This document shows, piece by piece, positions 1-10,816 of a stretch of 64,000 nt of DNA (within the stretch, counting starts at the first letter, position 1; each line of letters starts with the position of its first letter). A program made the position numbers and the translations under genes. The stretch spans positions 124,001-188,000 of the forward strand of contig NZ_LWTX01000001.1 in the NCBI RefSeq assembly GCF_002094305.1. The letters run 5' to 3'. The notes under the pieces were generated by a model, which searched no databases, was not told the origin of the DNA, and saw only the letters and a program-made list of their open reading frames with translations. Source of the stretch: Prescottella equi. Its GTDB lineage: Bacteria; Actinomycetota; Actinomycetes; Mycobacteriales; Mycobacteriaceae.

Positions 1-1197
1 GTCTACGACCATCCGTGTCTCGAGAAGGCGCTGGCGCGCACGTTGGGGGTGCCGCTGTTCCAGGAGCAGCTCATGCAGATGGCTGTCGACGCGGCCGGTT
101 TCAGCGCCGCCGAAGCCGACCAGTTGCGGCGCGCGATGGGCTCCAAGCGGTCGCCCGAGAAGATGGAACGCCTGCGCGGACGGCTCTACGACGGCATGCG
201 GGAGTTGCACGGCATCACCGGCGACGTCGCCGACCGGATCTACGAGAAGCTGCACGCGTTCGCGAACTTCGGCTTCCCCGAGAGTCATTCGCAGTCCTTC
301 GCATCGCTCGTCTTCTACTCGTCGTGGTTCAAGCTGCACCACCCGGCGGCGTTCTGTGCGGGCCTGCTGCGTGCGCAGCCGATGGGCTTCTACTCGCCGC
401 AATCCCTCGTCGCCGACGCCCGCCGGCACGGGGTGCGAGTGCACGGGGCCGACGTCAACGCGAGTCTCGCGCACGCCACTCTCGAAGCATGCGGCACCGA
501 GGTGCGGCTGGGGTTGGGAGAGGTACGCGGCATCGGTGACGCGCTCGCCGAACGTATCGTCGCGGCCCGGGCGGAGGACGGGCCGTTCCGGTCGATCCTG
601 GATCTGACCGGTCGGATCGACCTGACCACGGGGCAGGTCGAGTCCCTCGCGACGGCCGGAGCGTTGAGCTGCTTCGGGCTGTCCCGGCGCGAGGCGCTGT
701 GGGCGGCCGGCGCCGCGGCGGGGGAGCGCCCGGACCGGTTGCCGGGGATGGGGGCGTCCACCCGTGCGCCGGCCCTGCCGGGTATGAGCGACCTCGAACT
801 CGCCGCCGCCGACGTCTGGGCGACGGGCGTCTCACCCGACAGCTATCCGACGGAGTTCCTGCGCCCGCAACTCGACGCGCTGGGAGTGCTGCCGGCGTCG
901 CGGCTGCTCGACGTCCCGGACGGGGACCGGGTGCTGGTCGGGGGAGCGGTGACCCACCGGCAACGGCCCGCCACCGCGGCCGGGGTGACCTTCGTCAACC
1001 TCGAGGACGAGACCGGAATGGTCAACGTCGTGTGTTCGGTTGGGCTGTGGGCGAGGTATCGCAAACTCGCCACCAGCGCCCCGGCGTTGCTGGTGCGGGG
1101 GAAGGTGCAGAACGCGGAGGGTGCGGTGACCGTGGTCGCGGACCATCTGCAGCTGATGGACCTGCGGATGGCGAGTAGGTCGCGGGACTTCCGCTGA
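1..1197 (+). CDS. dnaE2: Error-prone DNA polymerase III alpha subunit DnaE2 (3' part)
   Basis: The reading frame is open from base 1, so the 5' part lies outside the window; about 398 C-terminal residues remain. They hold the end of the polymerase/fingers region (motif LFQEQLMQMA, then FPESHSQSFASLVFYSSWFK), a helix-hairpin-helix-like stretch (LGLGEVRGIGDALAERIV) and a C-terminal OB fold (FVNLEDETGMVNVV). DnaE2 (ImuC) is the translesion polymerase that works with ImuA'/ImuB and the beta clamp in SOS mutagenesis in mycobacteria. DnaE1 is unlikely because the chain ends soon after the OB fold, without the long DnaE1 tail. No SOS box can be assessed because the promoter is outside the window. 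It marks the left edge of a block shared with mycobacteria. Confidence 0.9.
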   Translation, partial: VYDHPCLEKALARTLGVPLFQEQLMQMAVDAAGFSAAEADQLRRAMGSKRSPEKMERLRGRLYDGMRELHGITGDVADRIYEKLHAFANFGFPESHSQSFASLVFYSSWFKLHHPAAFCAGLLRAQPMGFYSPQSLVADARRHGVRVHGADVNASLAHATLEACGTEVRLGLGEVRGIGDALAERIVAARAEDGPFRSILDLTGRIDLTTGQVESLATAGALSCFGLSRREALWAAGAAAGERPDRLPGMGASTRAPALPGMSDLELAAADVWATGVSPDSYPTEFLRPQLDALGVLPASRLLDVPDGDRVLVGGAVTHRQRPATAAGVTFVNLEDETGMVNVVCSVGLWARYRKLATSAPALLVRGKVQNAEGAVTVVADHLQLMDLRMASRSRDFR

Positions 1198-1219
1198 GAG
1201 CAGCTTCACACCCTCTCGG

Positions 1220-1235
1220 ATACCCCCTGGGGTAT
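1220..1235. promoter_or_regulatory. CsoR/CstR-type operator, site 1
   Basis: ATACCCCCTGGGGTAT is a perfect inverted repeat (ATACCCC / GGGGTAT, 2-nt spacer) 30 bp upstream of the CoA-disulfide reductase start. Its C-tract/G-tract layout matches operators known for CsoR/CstR-family repressors. A CstR-like gene with a similar site lies 4 kb downstream, so control by that regulator is inferred. Confidence 0.75.
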
Positions 1236-1264
1236 AGTCGGTCGCAACATCGAGGAGGTAGATC

Positions 1265-2920
1265 GTGAAGGTTGTCATCGTCGGAGGTGTCGCCGGCGGA
1301 ATGTCCGCGGCCACCCGCATGCGTCGTCTGGACGAGTCGGCGGAGATCGTCGTCTTCGAGCGCGGCGCGCACGTGTCGTTCGCGAACTGCGGTCTGCCCT
1401 ACTACGCCGGTGGCGTCATCGAGGACCGCGACGAACTGCTGTTGCAGACGCCCGAGAGTCTCGGAGCCCGTTTCCGCCTCGACGTCCGCGTCCGCAGTGA
1501 GGTCGCCGCGATCGATCCCGACGCCCGCACCGTCACCGTCCACGACCTCGCGTCGGGAGACACCTACGTCGAGAGCTACGACGAACTGGTGCTGAGCACC
1601 GGTGCGAGTCCCATCGTGCCGCCGCTGCCCGGCGTCGAACGCGCACTGATCCTGCGCGACGTCGAGGACGTCGACCGGCTGGTGGAACAGATCGAGTCGG
1701 CGCAGACGTCCGGGGCGCCCAGCGCCGTCATCGTCGGTGCCGGTTTCATCGGCGTCGAACTGGCCGAGAACCTGCGCCACCGTGATCTCGCGGTCACCGT
1801 CGTCGAACTCGCCGACCAGGTGCTGGCGCCGCTCGACCCCGAGATGGCGGCACCCGTCGCCGACCGGATGCGCGAGAACGGAGTGCGCCTCGAACTCGGC
1901 ACCCAGCTGACCTCGATCGGGGCGACCACCGCCGAACTGGCGGACGGGCGCACGCTCCCGGCGGACATCGTCGTCATGGCGATCGGTGTCCGGCCCGAGA
2001 ACACGCTCGCGAAGATGGCGGGCGCCGAGTTGGGGGAGCGGGGAGGCGTGGTGGTCGACGACCGGATGCGCACCTCGGTCCCGCACATCTTCGCCGTCGG
2101 CGACGCCGTCGAGAAGCGTGACGCGGTGGGCGGCGGGGTCGCGATGATCCCGCTCGCCAACCCGGCGAACCGACAGGGTCGTCTCGTGGCCGACGTCATC
2201 GCCGGCCGTCCGGTGCGGGCCACGTCGTCGTCCGGTACCGCGGTCGTCGGAGTGTTCGGGCTGATCGTCGCCGCGACCGGCTGGAACGAGAAGCGGCTTC
2301 GCGCGGCGGGTCGTCCCTACCGGGCGATTCACACCCATCCGCAGTCGCACGCCGGGTACTACCCGGGTGCGCAGCAGATGGCGATCAAGCTGCTCGTCGA
2401 CCCCGAGACGGACGCCATCCTCGGCGCCCAGGCCGTGGGCGGCGAGGGCGTGGACAAGCGCATCGACATCATCGCCACCGCGATGGCCGGTGGGCTGACC
2501 GCGTCGGACCTGGCCGACCTGGAACTGGCGTATGCGCCGCAGTTCGGTTCGGCCAAGGATCCGGTGAACATGCTCGGCTACATCGCCGACAACCTGCGCA
2601 CCGACTCCACCCGCACGGTCCAGTGGCACGAACTCGATACGCTGGTCGCCGGTGGCGCGTCGCTCGTCGACGTCCGCACCGCCGACGAGTTCGCGGCCGG
2701 CGCCGTCCCGGGCGCCGTCAACGTCCCGCTCGACGAGCTCAGGGACCGGGTCGGCGAACTGCCGGCCGGCGACCTGATCGTGCACTGCCAGGTGGGCCAG
2801 CGCGGCCACACCGCAGTGCGCCTGCTCGCCGGGTTGGGCCGACCCGCGGCCAACCTCGACGGCGGCTACAAGACGTGGGACGCAGGGCAGCGCGCGAAGG
2901 CGCCGGCCGGCGTCTCGTGA
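1265..2920 (+). CDS. CoA-disulfide reductase / rhodanese fusion (CoADR-RHD)
   Basis: A 551-residue FAD- and NAD(P)H-dependent disulfide/persulfide reductase. Residues 1-450 form the pyridine-nucleotide disulfide oxidoreductase fold: Rossmann motif GGVAGG near residue 7, the single active-site Cys42 in SFANCGLPYY, a second nucleotide motif (VIVGAGFIGVE) near 157, and the FAD-binding IFAVGDAVE. Residues about 460-551 are a rhodanese domain with Cys508 in HCQVGQRG. Known CoADR-RHD enzymes reduce CoA persulfide or polysulfide, releasing sulfide, in the cytoplasm. The GTG start follows GAGGAGG. It is followed 27 bp later by a free rhodanese and preceded by a CsoR/CstR-like operator, which points to a sulfide/persulfide-induced operon. 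The family and both catalytic cysteines are clear; the in vivo substrate is inferred. Confidence 0.9.
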   Translation: MKVVIVGGVAGGMSAATRMRRLDESAEIVVFERGAHVSFANCGLPYYAGGVIEDRDELLLQTPESLGARFRLDVRVRSEVAAIDPDARTVTVHDLASGDTYVESYDELVLSTGASPIVPPLPGVERALILRDVEDVDRLVEQIESAQTSGAPSAVIVGAGFIGVELAENLRHRDLAVTVVELADQVLAPLDPEMAAPVADRMRENGVRLELGTQLTSIGATTAELADGRTLPADIVVMAIGVRPENTLAKMAGAELGERGGVVVDDRMRTSVPHIFAVGDAVEKRDAVGGGVAMIPLANPANRQGRLVADVIAGRPVRATSSSGTAVVGVFGLIVAATGWNEKRLRAAGRPYRAIHTHPQSHAGYYPGAQQMAIKLLVDPETDAILGAQAVGGEGVDKRIDIIATAMAGGLTASDLADLELAYAPQFGSAKDPVNMLGYIADNLRTDSTRTVQWHELDTLVAGGASLVDVRTADEFAAGAVPGAVNVPLDELRDRVGELPAGDLIVHCQVGQRGHTAVRLLAGLGRPAANLDGGYKTWDAGQRAKAPAGVS

Positions 2921-2947
2921 ACCCTGAACACTCGGAAGGAACCTTCT

Positions 2948-3256
2948 ATGCGCGAGATCGACGTGAACGAACTCGAAGCGGTGCTGGCCACCGGCGCCCC
3001 GCTCGTCGACGTCCGTGAGGCGGACGAGTACGCCGAGGCGCGGGTGCCCGGCGCGGCCTCGATCCCGCTGAGCGAGTTCGTCGCGCGCGTCGACGAGGTT
3101 CCGGCCGACGGCACTGTCTACGTCATCTGCGCGGCCGGCGGCCGCAGCGCCCAGGCCGCGCAGTACCTCGAGGCCCGCGGTGTCGACGCCGTCAACGTCA
3201 TCGGCGGCACCATGGCATGGCTGCAGTCCGGCCGCGCCGTCGAGTCCGGCAGCTAG
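2948..3256 (+). CDS. Single-domain rhodanese (sulfurtransferase)
   Basis: A 102-residue single rhodanese domain with Asp21-Val-Arg (DVREADEY) and active-site Cys61 in the loop CAAGGRS. The usual loop is CxxGxRS, so the catalytic loop is intact. Single-domain rhodaneses carry sulfane sulfur as a cysteine persulfide and pass it to acceptors such as thiols or the partner CoA-persulfide reductase. It has the SD GGAAGGAAC just before the ATG and lies 27 bp after the CoADR-RHD gene, so the two probably form an operon. A terminator follows directly. Confidence 0.9.
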   Translation: MREIDVNELEAVLATGAPLVDVREADEYAEARVPGAASIPLSEFVARVDEVPADGTVYVICAAGGRSAQAAQYLEARGVDAVNVIGGTMAWLQSGRAVESGS

Positions 3257-3264
3257 CTCCACCC

Positions 3265-3301
3265 GAACCCGGTCGAAACCGAGTGGTTCTCGACCGGGTT
3301 C
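3265..3301 (+). terminator. Intrinsic terminator after the rhodanese gene
   Basis: A 12-bp perfect stem (3265-3276 with 3290-3301), with an inner AACC/GGTT pairing in the loop, is followed by TCTTT. It sits 9 bp past the rhodanese stop codon and would end the CoADR-RHD/rhodanese transcript. Confidence 0.75.
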
Positions 3302-3318
3302 TCTTTAGCCCTCATATA

Positions 3319-3334
3319 TACCCCCACCCGTATT
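3319..3334. promoter_or_regulatory. Weak CsoR/CstR-like site upstream of the MMPL gene
   Basis: ATACCCCCACCCGTAT keeps the ATAC/GTAT ends and one C-tract of the sites at 1220 and 5664 but lacks the G-tract half. It lies 112 bp before the MMPL start, with the long palindrome 3344-3406 in between. It is reported as a candidate only because the two neighbouring transcription units have better versions. Confidence 0.35.
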
Positions 3335-3343
3335 TTCGTCCCT

Positions 3344-3406
3344 CGCGTTTTGCGCACTTATCGCGCGAATTCCACCCGTGAAAGCGCGATAAGTGCGCAA
3401 AACGCG
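3344..3406. repeat. Long perfect intergenic palindrome, copy 1
   Basis: Two 23-nt arms (3344-3366 and 3384-3406) are exactly complementary around a 17-nt loop. The outer arm sequence GTTTTGCGCACT / AGTGCGCAAAAC is shared with a second palindrome at 25353-25402 while the inner arm differs, so the two look like members of one dispersed palindromic family. It lies between the rhodanese terminator and the MMPL gene, 40 bp before the MMPL start. It could act as a terminator, an RNA processing site or a mobile-type repeat; the sequence alone does not decide. Confidence 0.85.
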
Positions 3407-3446
3407 GGACGGAACCAGACACCCACAACACCGAAAGGCATCTCCC

Positions 3447-5971
<2,525 letters not shown>

Positions 5972-6008
5972 CGACAACCCTCCTGAAATCGACCCCGAGG
6001 AGTCCGTG

Positions 6009-6395
6009 ATGGAACTGGGAATCTCGACCCGACTGAACACCGAGTTCGACGACGCCATCGCCAAGACGCGGGCGGCGTTGCAGGAGCAGGGTTTCGGTGT
6101 GCTCACCGAGATCGACATGCAGGCGACGCTGAAGGCGAAGATCGGCGCCGAGATGGAGCGGTACGTCATTCTCGGCGCGTGCAATCCCCAGCTCGCCCAC
6201 CGTGCGGTCGGGGTGGACCGGCAGATCGGTCTGCTGCTGCCGTGCAACGTCGTGGTCCGTTCCGACGGCGACGGCGTGATCGTCGAGGCGATGAACCCGG
6301 CGCTCATGGTCGCGGTGACCGAGGAGCCCGGGCTCGAGGAGGTTGCCGCCGAGGCGACGACCCGCCTGCAGGCCGCGATCGACGCGCTGACCTGA
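6009..6395 (+). CDS. DUF302 domain protein
   Basis: A 128-residue cytoplasmic protein with the DUF302 pattern: an N-terminal helix (FDDAIAKTRAALQEQGFGVLTEIDMQATLKAKIG), then YVILGACNPQLAHRAV, then LLLPCNVVVR. DUF302 proteins are small alpha/beta proteins often found beside thiol, sulfur or metal genes; their function is not established. Two cysteines (in GACNP and LPCN) are conserved features. The gene follows the CstR-like regulator by 37 bp on the same strand and is probably co-transcribed, so a role in persulfide or sulfane-sulfur handling is inferred. The ATG at 6009 follows GAGGAG at 6 nt. Confidence 0.85.
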   Translation: MELGISTRLNTEFDDAIAKTRAALQEQGFGVLTEIDMQATLKAKIGAEMERYVILGACNPQLAHRAVGVDRQIGLLLPCNVVVRSDGDGVIVEAMNPALMVAVTEEPGLEEVAAEATTRLQAAIDALT

Positions 6396-6408
6396 CGGTC
6401 GATCCGGC

Positions 6409-7473
6409 TCAGGCCGGAGCCGGTAGCGCCCTGGTTCGAACCCGGTGTGCGGTGTGCACGGCCACCACACACCAGGCGAGGACCAGGGCGCACAGCAGTC
6501 CGGCCGACAGCAGTCGCGGGATCTCGAAGTCGCCCGCGACACCGAACGCTCCCATCCCCACGGCACACGCGCCGACCGGGAAGATGAAGCTCCACCAGCT
6601 CATGGTGAACGTGAGACCCGAACGGAAGGCGCGCGCCGTGAGGACGCCGACCGCGGCGAGGACGACGATCATGACCGTCCCCATCAGCAGGCCGTAACCC
6701 AGGCCGAACAGGTGCAGTGCATTCGCGGTGTCGTGTCCGACGGCGTGTCCGGCCGCGGTTCCCAGGTTGTTGGCGGCCGCGATCGACTGCCCGACGATGC
6801 CGAGCGGGATCCACATGGTCGGCAGCGCCTGGAGCGGCGGCAGGCCGCCGTCGCGGAACTCGGCCGCGAGCAGCGCGACGATGAACAGCGCGAAGACCAG
6901 CGCGAGCGTGAACAGCGCATAGCAGCCTGCCAGCATCGCGACCCGCGGCCCGCCCTCGGGCAGATGGGTCACCAGGGCGGCGCCGGTCGCGGCCGACACC
7001 ATGGGCGGCACCACCGGCATCAGCCACGCAGGGACCGCGGTGCCGCGATCGGCGACGGCCCGCAACCGTCCCGCCATCACCGCGCTGGTCGCAAGGCCGC
7101 CGATGGTGCCGAGCGCCCACAGTGTCCCGGCGATACCGAACGCGAGCCCGGCCGGGATCACCGTCGAGCCGACTGCCGCGGTGCCGGCACCGACGGTGAG
7201 CACGGCCATCGGCAGCGCGCCGTAGAACGGGAACATCGTGGTGCTGCGTGCGTACTCGCGGGCGTGCTCGGTGTGCCGGATCCAGTGCACCGCGAAAGCG
7301 GTCACGAGCACCGCGAGCAGGGTCACCGCGAGAAGCCAGAACGTCAGGGCGATCCCGCGTCGGCCCGGCAGGTTCACCGGGAGCGACGACGTGGCGACGG
7401 CGATGATGCCGGTGCCCATGACCACGGCGAACCAGTTGGGTGTCAGATGTGCCAGACGCGGAGCGGTAAGCAT
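6409..7473 (-). CDS. TDT family (TehA/SLAC1/Ssu1-like) anion transporter
   Basis: A 354-residue polytopic membrane protein with about ten helices, starting LTPNWFAVVMGTGIIAVA, the typical first helix of the tellurite-resistance/dicarboxylate transporter (TDT) family. Members include TehA, plant SLAC1 anion channels and the fungal sulfite exporter Ssu1. Given the persulfide/sulfur genes upstream and a divergent LysR regulator, sulfite or another small anion is a more likely substrate than malate or tellurite, but this is inference. The ATG at 7473 starts just before the first hydrophobic helix; longer starts would add unrelated residues reaching into the LysR gene. Confidence 0.8.
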   Translation of the reverse strand: MLTAPRLAHLTPNWFAVVMGTGIIAVATSSLPVNLPGRRGIALTFWLLAVTLLAVLVTAFAVHWIRHTEHAREYARSTTMFPFYGALPMAVLTVGAGTAAVGSTVIPAGLAFGIAGTLWALGTIGGLATSAVMAGRLRAVADRGTAVPAWLMPVVPPMVSAATGAALVTHLPEGGPRVAMLAGCYALFTLALVFALFIVALLAAEFRDGGLPPLQALPTMWIPLGIVGQSIAAANNLGTAAGHAVGHDTANALHLFGLGYGLLMGTVMIVVLAAVGVLTARAFRSGLTFTMSWWSFIFPVGACAVGMGAFGVAGDFEIPRLLSAGLLCALVLAWCVVAVHTAHRVRTRALPAPA

Positions 7474-7531
7474 GAAACCAAGGTTGCCGTTCCGACGTTG
7501 TTGCCGGTAGAAGGCTTGGAGTGGAAGGGAT

Positions 7532-7546
7532 ACAAACTCCGTTTGT
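7532..7546. promoter_or_regulatory. Inverted repeat in the LysR/TDT divergent promoter
   Basis: ACAAAC-TCC-GTTTGT is a perfect 6-bp inverted repeat with a 3-nt spacer in the 91-bp divergent space, 18 bp before the LysR start. It is a candidate binding site for the LysR protein itself. Confidence 0.55.
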
Positions 7547-7564
7547 GGGTCTAGCCTTGGGGGT

Positions 7565-8458
7565 ATGCCGCTTTCGAACCGTGTTCCCGAACTCGCCGCG
7601 CTGGACGTGCTGGTCGCGGTGGGCAGGCTCGGGAGCATGGGCGCGGCCGGACGCGAACACGGACTCAGCCAGCAGGCCGTCAGTGCGCGCGTGCGCTCCG
7701 CGGAGCGTCAGCTCGGGCTGCGGGTGTTCGATCGCGGCGCCGGCGGTGTCCAGCCCACCGCCGAGGGTGCGCTGATCCTCGAATGGGCGTCGGCGATCCT
7801 CGACTCCGCCGAGGAGATGGCGTCGGGCGTCGCCGCCCTGCGCGGCGAACGGGACGCGAACCTGACCGTCGCCGCCAGCATGACGATCGCCGAATACCTC
7901 GTTCCGGGCTGGACCGTCGCGATGCGGCGCAAGTACCCGAACGTCGTCACCTCGGTGCGCCTGCTCAACTCCACCGACGTGGCGGCCCAGGTGCGGGCGG
8001 GCGAGGCGGACCTCGGATTCGTCGAGGGCCCGACGGCCCCCGACGGTCTGCGCGCGGTCGAGGTGGCGCACGACGAACTGGTCGTGATCGTCCCGCCCGA
8101 CCACAAGTGGATCGCGCGGGCCCCGATCGACCCCAGTGAGCTCGCGGCCACGCCGCTGATCCAGCGCGAGCCCGGCTCCGGCACCCGGACGACGCTCGAA
8201 CACGCGGTCCCCGGCTGCGTCGACCCACTGCTCGAACTCACGTCGTGCACCGCCGTCAAGGCTGCGGTCGTCGCGGGCAACGCCCCGGCCGTCGTCTCGT
8301 CGCTCGCGGTCGAAGCCGACCTCCACGACGGACGGCTCGCGTCGGTTCCGGTGCAGGGCCTGCGCATGCCGCGACGGCTGCTCGCGGTGTGGGACGGATC
8401 TCGCGGGTTGCGCGGCGCGGCACGCGATTTCCTCGACATCGCCTGCGGTCGCAGCTGA
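7565..8458 (+). CDS. LysR family transcriptional regulator (beside TDT transporter)
   Basis: A 297-residue LysR-type regulator. Residues 8-65 form the winged helix (ALDVLVAVGRLGSMGAAGREHGLSQQAVSARVRSAERQLG). The rest is a periplasmic-binding-protein-like effector domain with EPGSGTRTTLE. It is transcribed away from the TDT transporter and most likely controls it. It is clearly paralogous to the LysR at 10817-11719, sharing SMTxAExLxPGW, xLNST, CDVGFVE/EADLGFVE and REPGSGTRTTL. That suggests duplication of a regulator unit for related anions. The ATG at 7565 has no strong Shine-Dalgarno sequence. Confidence 0.9.
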   Translation: MPLSNRVPELAALDVLVAVGRLGSMGAAGREHGLSQQAVSARVRSAERQLGLRVFDRGAGGVQPTAEGALILEWASAILDSAEEMASGVAALRGERDANLTVAASMTIAEYLVPGWTVAMRRKYPNVVTSVRLLNSTDVAAQVRAGEADLGFVEGPTAPDGLRAVEVAHDELVVIVPPDHKWIARAPIDPSELAATPLIQREPGSGTRTTLEHAVPGCVDPLLELTSCTAVKAAVVAGNAPAVVSSLAVEADLHDGRLASVPVQGLRMPRRLLAVWDGSRGLRGAARDFLDIACGRS

Positions 8459-8479
8459 GCGCCGGTCGAGCGTTCGCCG

Positions 8480-9505
8480 TCAGATGCCCATCGCGCGGGC
8501 CATCAGCGGCCACGACTGGTGCAGGTCGTCCTGCCAGTACCCCCACGAATGGGTGCCGGTCGGATTGAAGTCGAACGTCGCCGGGATGTTCAGGGCGCGA
8601 AGGCGATCGGCGAGATTGCGGGTGCAGGCGTTGGTCGCGGCCTCGATCGCACCGCCCACGACGACCTGACGGGCGAACAGGACCGGATCCCCGTCGACAC
8701 CGGGTGCACCCAGATGGTCGTGCGGCCCCGGTAGACCCGAGCCGGACGAGACGAACAGTTCGGTCCCACGGAGCTTCTCCGCGTTGCGAACAGGGTCGTT
8801 GGCCAGCCGTGCCGGGCTCCCCGGCGGCCCCCACATGTTCACCGGATCGCCCCCGCCCGCCGACCGGACCACCAGGTCCACGAAGGCCGATCCCATCGGG
8901 GTGCTCGTCTCGGCGCACCCACTGTAGGACCCGACGGCCCTGTACAGGCCGGGCGCTGCGATCGCCAGGTTGAGGACGGACGTCGCCGTCATGGAGATGG
9001 CGGCGATCGAATTGGTGCCGTTCCCGCCGAACTCGGCGTCGATGATCGGCGGCAGTTCACGGGTCAGGAACGTCTGCCACTTGTTACGGCCGAGGACCGG
9101 ATCGTCGCGTTCCCAGTCGGTGTAGTAGCTGGCGGTGCCGCCCATCGGGGTCACGACGTTGACGTGCTTGTCCGCGAAGAACTCCGTGACGTCCGTGTTG
9201 GCCTGCCAGGTCGCGCCGGTCTCACCGCCGCCCGCGCCGTTGAGCAGGTACAGCGTCGGGCGCGGACGCGACGTGTCGGCCGGCAGCAGTACCCGGACGG
9301 GGACGACGCGGTCCATCGACTCCGAGTAGACGTGTGCGGTGCGCACGCGCGCGTCGGTGCTGTCGCCGTCGATTCCGGTGAGGTGGGACAGCGGTTGTGC
9401 TCCGGCGACGGCGGCATCGCTCAGGGTCGTGATCAGCAGCGCTGCGAGAGACAGCGCCGAGGCGGCGAACACGTTTCGCGCGCGGCGAAGTGCTCCGTTT
9501 CGCAT
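8480..9505 (-). CDS. Antigen-85-like mycolyltransferase / secreted esterase
   Basis: A 341-residue secreted alpha/beta-hydrolase. An N-terminal signal peptide (NVFAASALSLAALLITTLSDAAVAGAQ) is followed by the Ag85 fold: LYLLNGAGGG, then nucleophile motif AISMTATSVLNLA (compare GLSMAASSALTLA in FbpA), and a C-terminal catalytic His in THSWGYWQDDL. The family transfers mycolic acids to trehalose or arabinogalactan in the envelope, which fits a mycolic-acid actinomycete. The Gly two residues before the Ser is Ala here. It lies between two LysR/exporter divergons and shows no obvious operon partner. The start at 9505 gives a normal signal peptide; a longer in-frame version would add 33 unlikely residues. 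Confidence 0.85.
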   Translation of the reverse strand: MRNGALRRARNVFAASALSLAALLITTLSDAAVAGAQPLSHLTGIDGDSTDARVRTAHVYSESMDRVVPVRVLLPADTSRPRPTLYLLNGAGGGETGATWQANTDVTEFFADKHVNVVTPMGGTASYYTDWERDDPVLGRNKWQTFLTRELPPIIDAEFGGNGTNSIAAISMTATSVLNLAIAAPGLYRAVGSYSGCAETSTPMGSAFVDLVVRSAGGGDPVNMWGPPGSPARLANDPVRNAEKLRGTELFVSSGSGLPGPHDHLGAPGVDGDPVLFARQVVVGGAIEAATNACTRNLADRLRALNIPATFDFNPTGTHSWGYWQDDLHQSWPLMARAMGI

Positions 9506-9676
9506 GGGTGGTGGTCCTTCGATCGTTCCGAGGGGGTGGACCCGACATACCCGAAACGCTGCGTAACGTGCAATTCCCCTGATACATCCGGTTTTCGAGG
9601 GCACTGTATCGCGTCGCCCGGCCCGGATGGGGCAGATCGGACATTCGTGCCGCGGGCGATGTCCCTGTGCGTGCAG

Positions 9677-10714
9677 TCAGTTGACGATCAGCACGCCGAC
9701 CAACGCGATCGCGGCCACCCATACCGTCGACATCGCGGCCAGCGCGAGGGGGCGCGGTCCCACCTTCCTGATGGTGGCGATGTGCACGCCGGTGCCGAGT
9801 GCGAACATCGCGGCGGTCAACAGGGCGGTCTGCACGACCTTGGCGACGGAGAGCACGCCGTCGGGAAGCACTCCGGTCGAGCGCAGCGCGGCGCACGCGA
9901 GGAACGCGACCACGAACAGCGGTACCAGCGGCGGCCGGGTCCCGGCCGTCGTGCCGTCGGACCGGCGGCGCTGCTGGAGACCGATCACGGCCATGACCGG
10001 AGCGAGCATCACCACCCGGGCGAGCTTCACGACGGCTGCGACGGCGAGGGCGCCGCCTCCGATGGCGCCGCCCGCCGCGATGACCTGTGCGACCTCGTGG
10101 ATCGACCCGCCCGCCCACATGCCGGCCGTGGTCTCGTCCATGCCCAGCGCGCGGGAGAGCAGCGGAATCGTGGGGATCATCAGGGTGCCGAAGAGCACCA
10201 CGAGCGCCACCGCGGTGAGGACTTCCTCCTCCTTGGCGTCGACGACCCCGTCGACCGCGGCGGTTGCGGCCGCACCGCAGATCGAGAACCCGCAGGCGAT
10301 CAGGAGCCGCTGGGTCCAGGGCAGTCCGAGCACGCTGCCCATCATCATCGTTCCGGTGATGCCGAGCGTGACGATCGCGACGACGACCGCGATCATGCCC
10401 CACCCGAGCCCGACGATGTCGCTGAGCATCAGCTGCAGACCGAGTAGCGCGATCCCCACCCGCAGGAGCTTCTTCGAGGAGAACGTGAGCCCGGGCCGGA
10501 TCGTCGCCGGAAGCTGCACGGTGTTGGCGGCGACGGCGCCGAGCACGATCGCGATCAGCAGCGGGCTGACGGTCGGAAGCAGGCGCCCGACGCCCATCGC
10601 GACGGCGGTGGCCACGGCGGCGACCGCCACTCCCGGCATCAGCGAGGCCGCGGCGGCCCGGGCGCGGCCGGGTGCCTCGGGGGCGGTGGTCTGCTGCTCG
10701 ACGCTACTGCTCAT
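9677..10714 (-). CDS. YeiH family putative sulfate/anion exporter
   Basis: A 345-residue membrane protein with 9-11 hydrophobic helices and the YeiH signature regions: LAIVLGAVAAN-like start (LLIAIVLGAVAANT), FSSKKLLRVGIALLGLQL, CGFSICGAAATAAVDGVVDAKEEE and GGSIHEVAQVIAAGG. YeiH proteins are annotated as putative sulfate exporters and are usually controlled by a divergent LysR (YeiE in enterobacteria, which responds to sulfite). The same layout is seen here with the LysR at 10817. The substrate is inferred from family and context. Confidence 0.88.
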   Translation of the reverse strand: MSSSVEQQTTAPEAPGRARAAAASLMPGVAVAAVATAVAMGVGRLLPTVSPLLIAIVLGAVAANTVQLPATIRPGLTFSSKKLLRVGIALLGLQLMLSDIVGLGWGMIAVVVAIVTLGITGTMMMGSVLGLPWTQRLLIACGFSICGAAATAAVDGVVDAKEEEVLTAVALVVLFGTLMIPTIPLLSRALGMDETTAGMWAGGSIHEVAQVIAAGGAIGGGALAVAAVVKLARVVMLAPVMAVIGLQQRRRSDGTTAGTRPPLVPLFVVAFLACAALRSTGVLPDGVLSVAKVVQTALLTAAMFALGTGVHIATIRKVGPRPLALAAMSTVWVAAIALVGVLIVN

Positions 10715-10734
10715 GGCTTCCAGATTCCGTCACT

Positions 10735-10788
10735 GAACGGTCGTTCGGTAGACGGCAAAACGGTATGGCGGCATATCGATCGGATATG
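10735..10788. promoter_or_regulatory. Divergent YeiH/LysR promoter with two inverted repeats
   Basis: Two inverted repeats occupy the 102-bp divergent space. GAACG-GT-CGTTC lies at 10735-10746 near the yeiH start. CATATC-GATCG-GATATG lies at 10772-10788, nearer the LysR start. The second has the size expected of a LysR-type box. Neither matches the ACAAAC repeat of the paralogous divergon at 7532. Confidence 0.5.
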
Positions 10789-10816
10789 TCAATAGTTCGG
10801 CGCATACAATCTGCGA

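Noticed and set aside
1022-3262. 746-residue open frame on the minus strand
   Set aside because: It is antisense to the CoADR-RHD and rhodanese genes, has the Arg/Asp/Val-rich composition of a shadow frame in high-G+C DNA and shows no domain.
3393-3446. Upstream start for the MMPL gene
   Set aside because: The extension lies in the arm of the 3344-3406 palindrome and lacks a ribosome-binding site; the ATG at 3447 has one.
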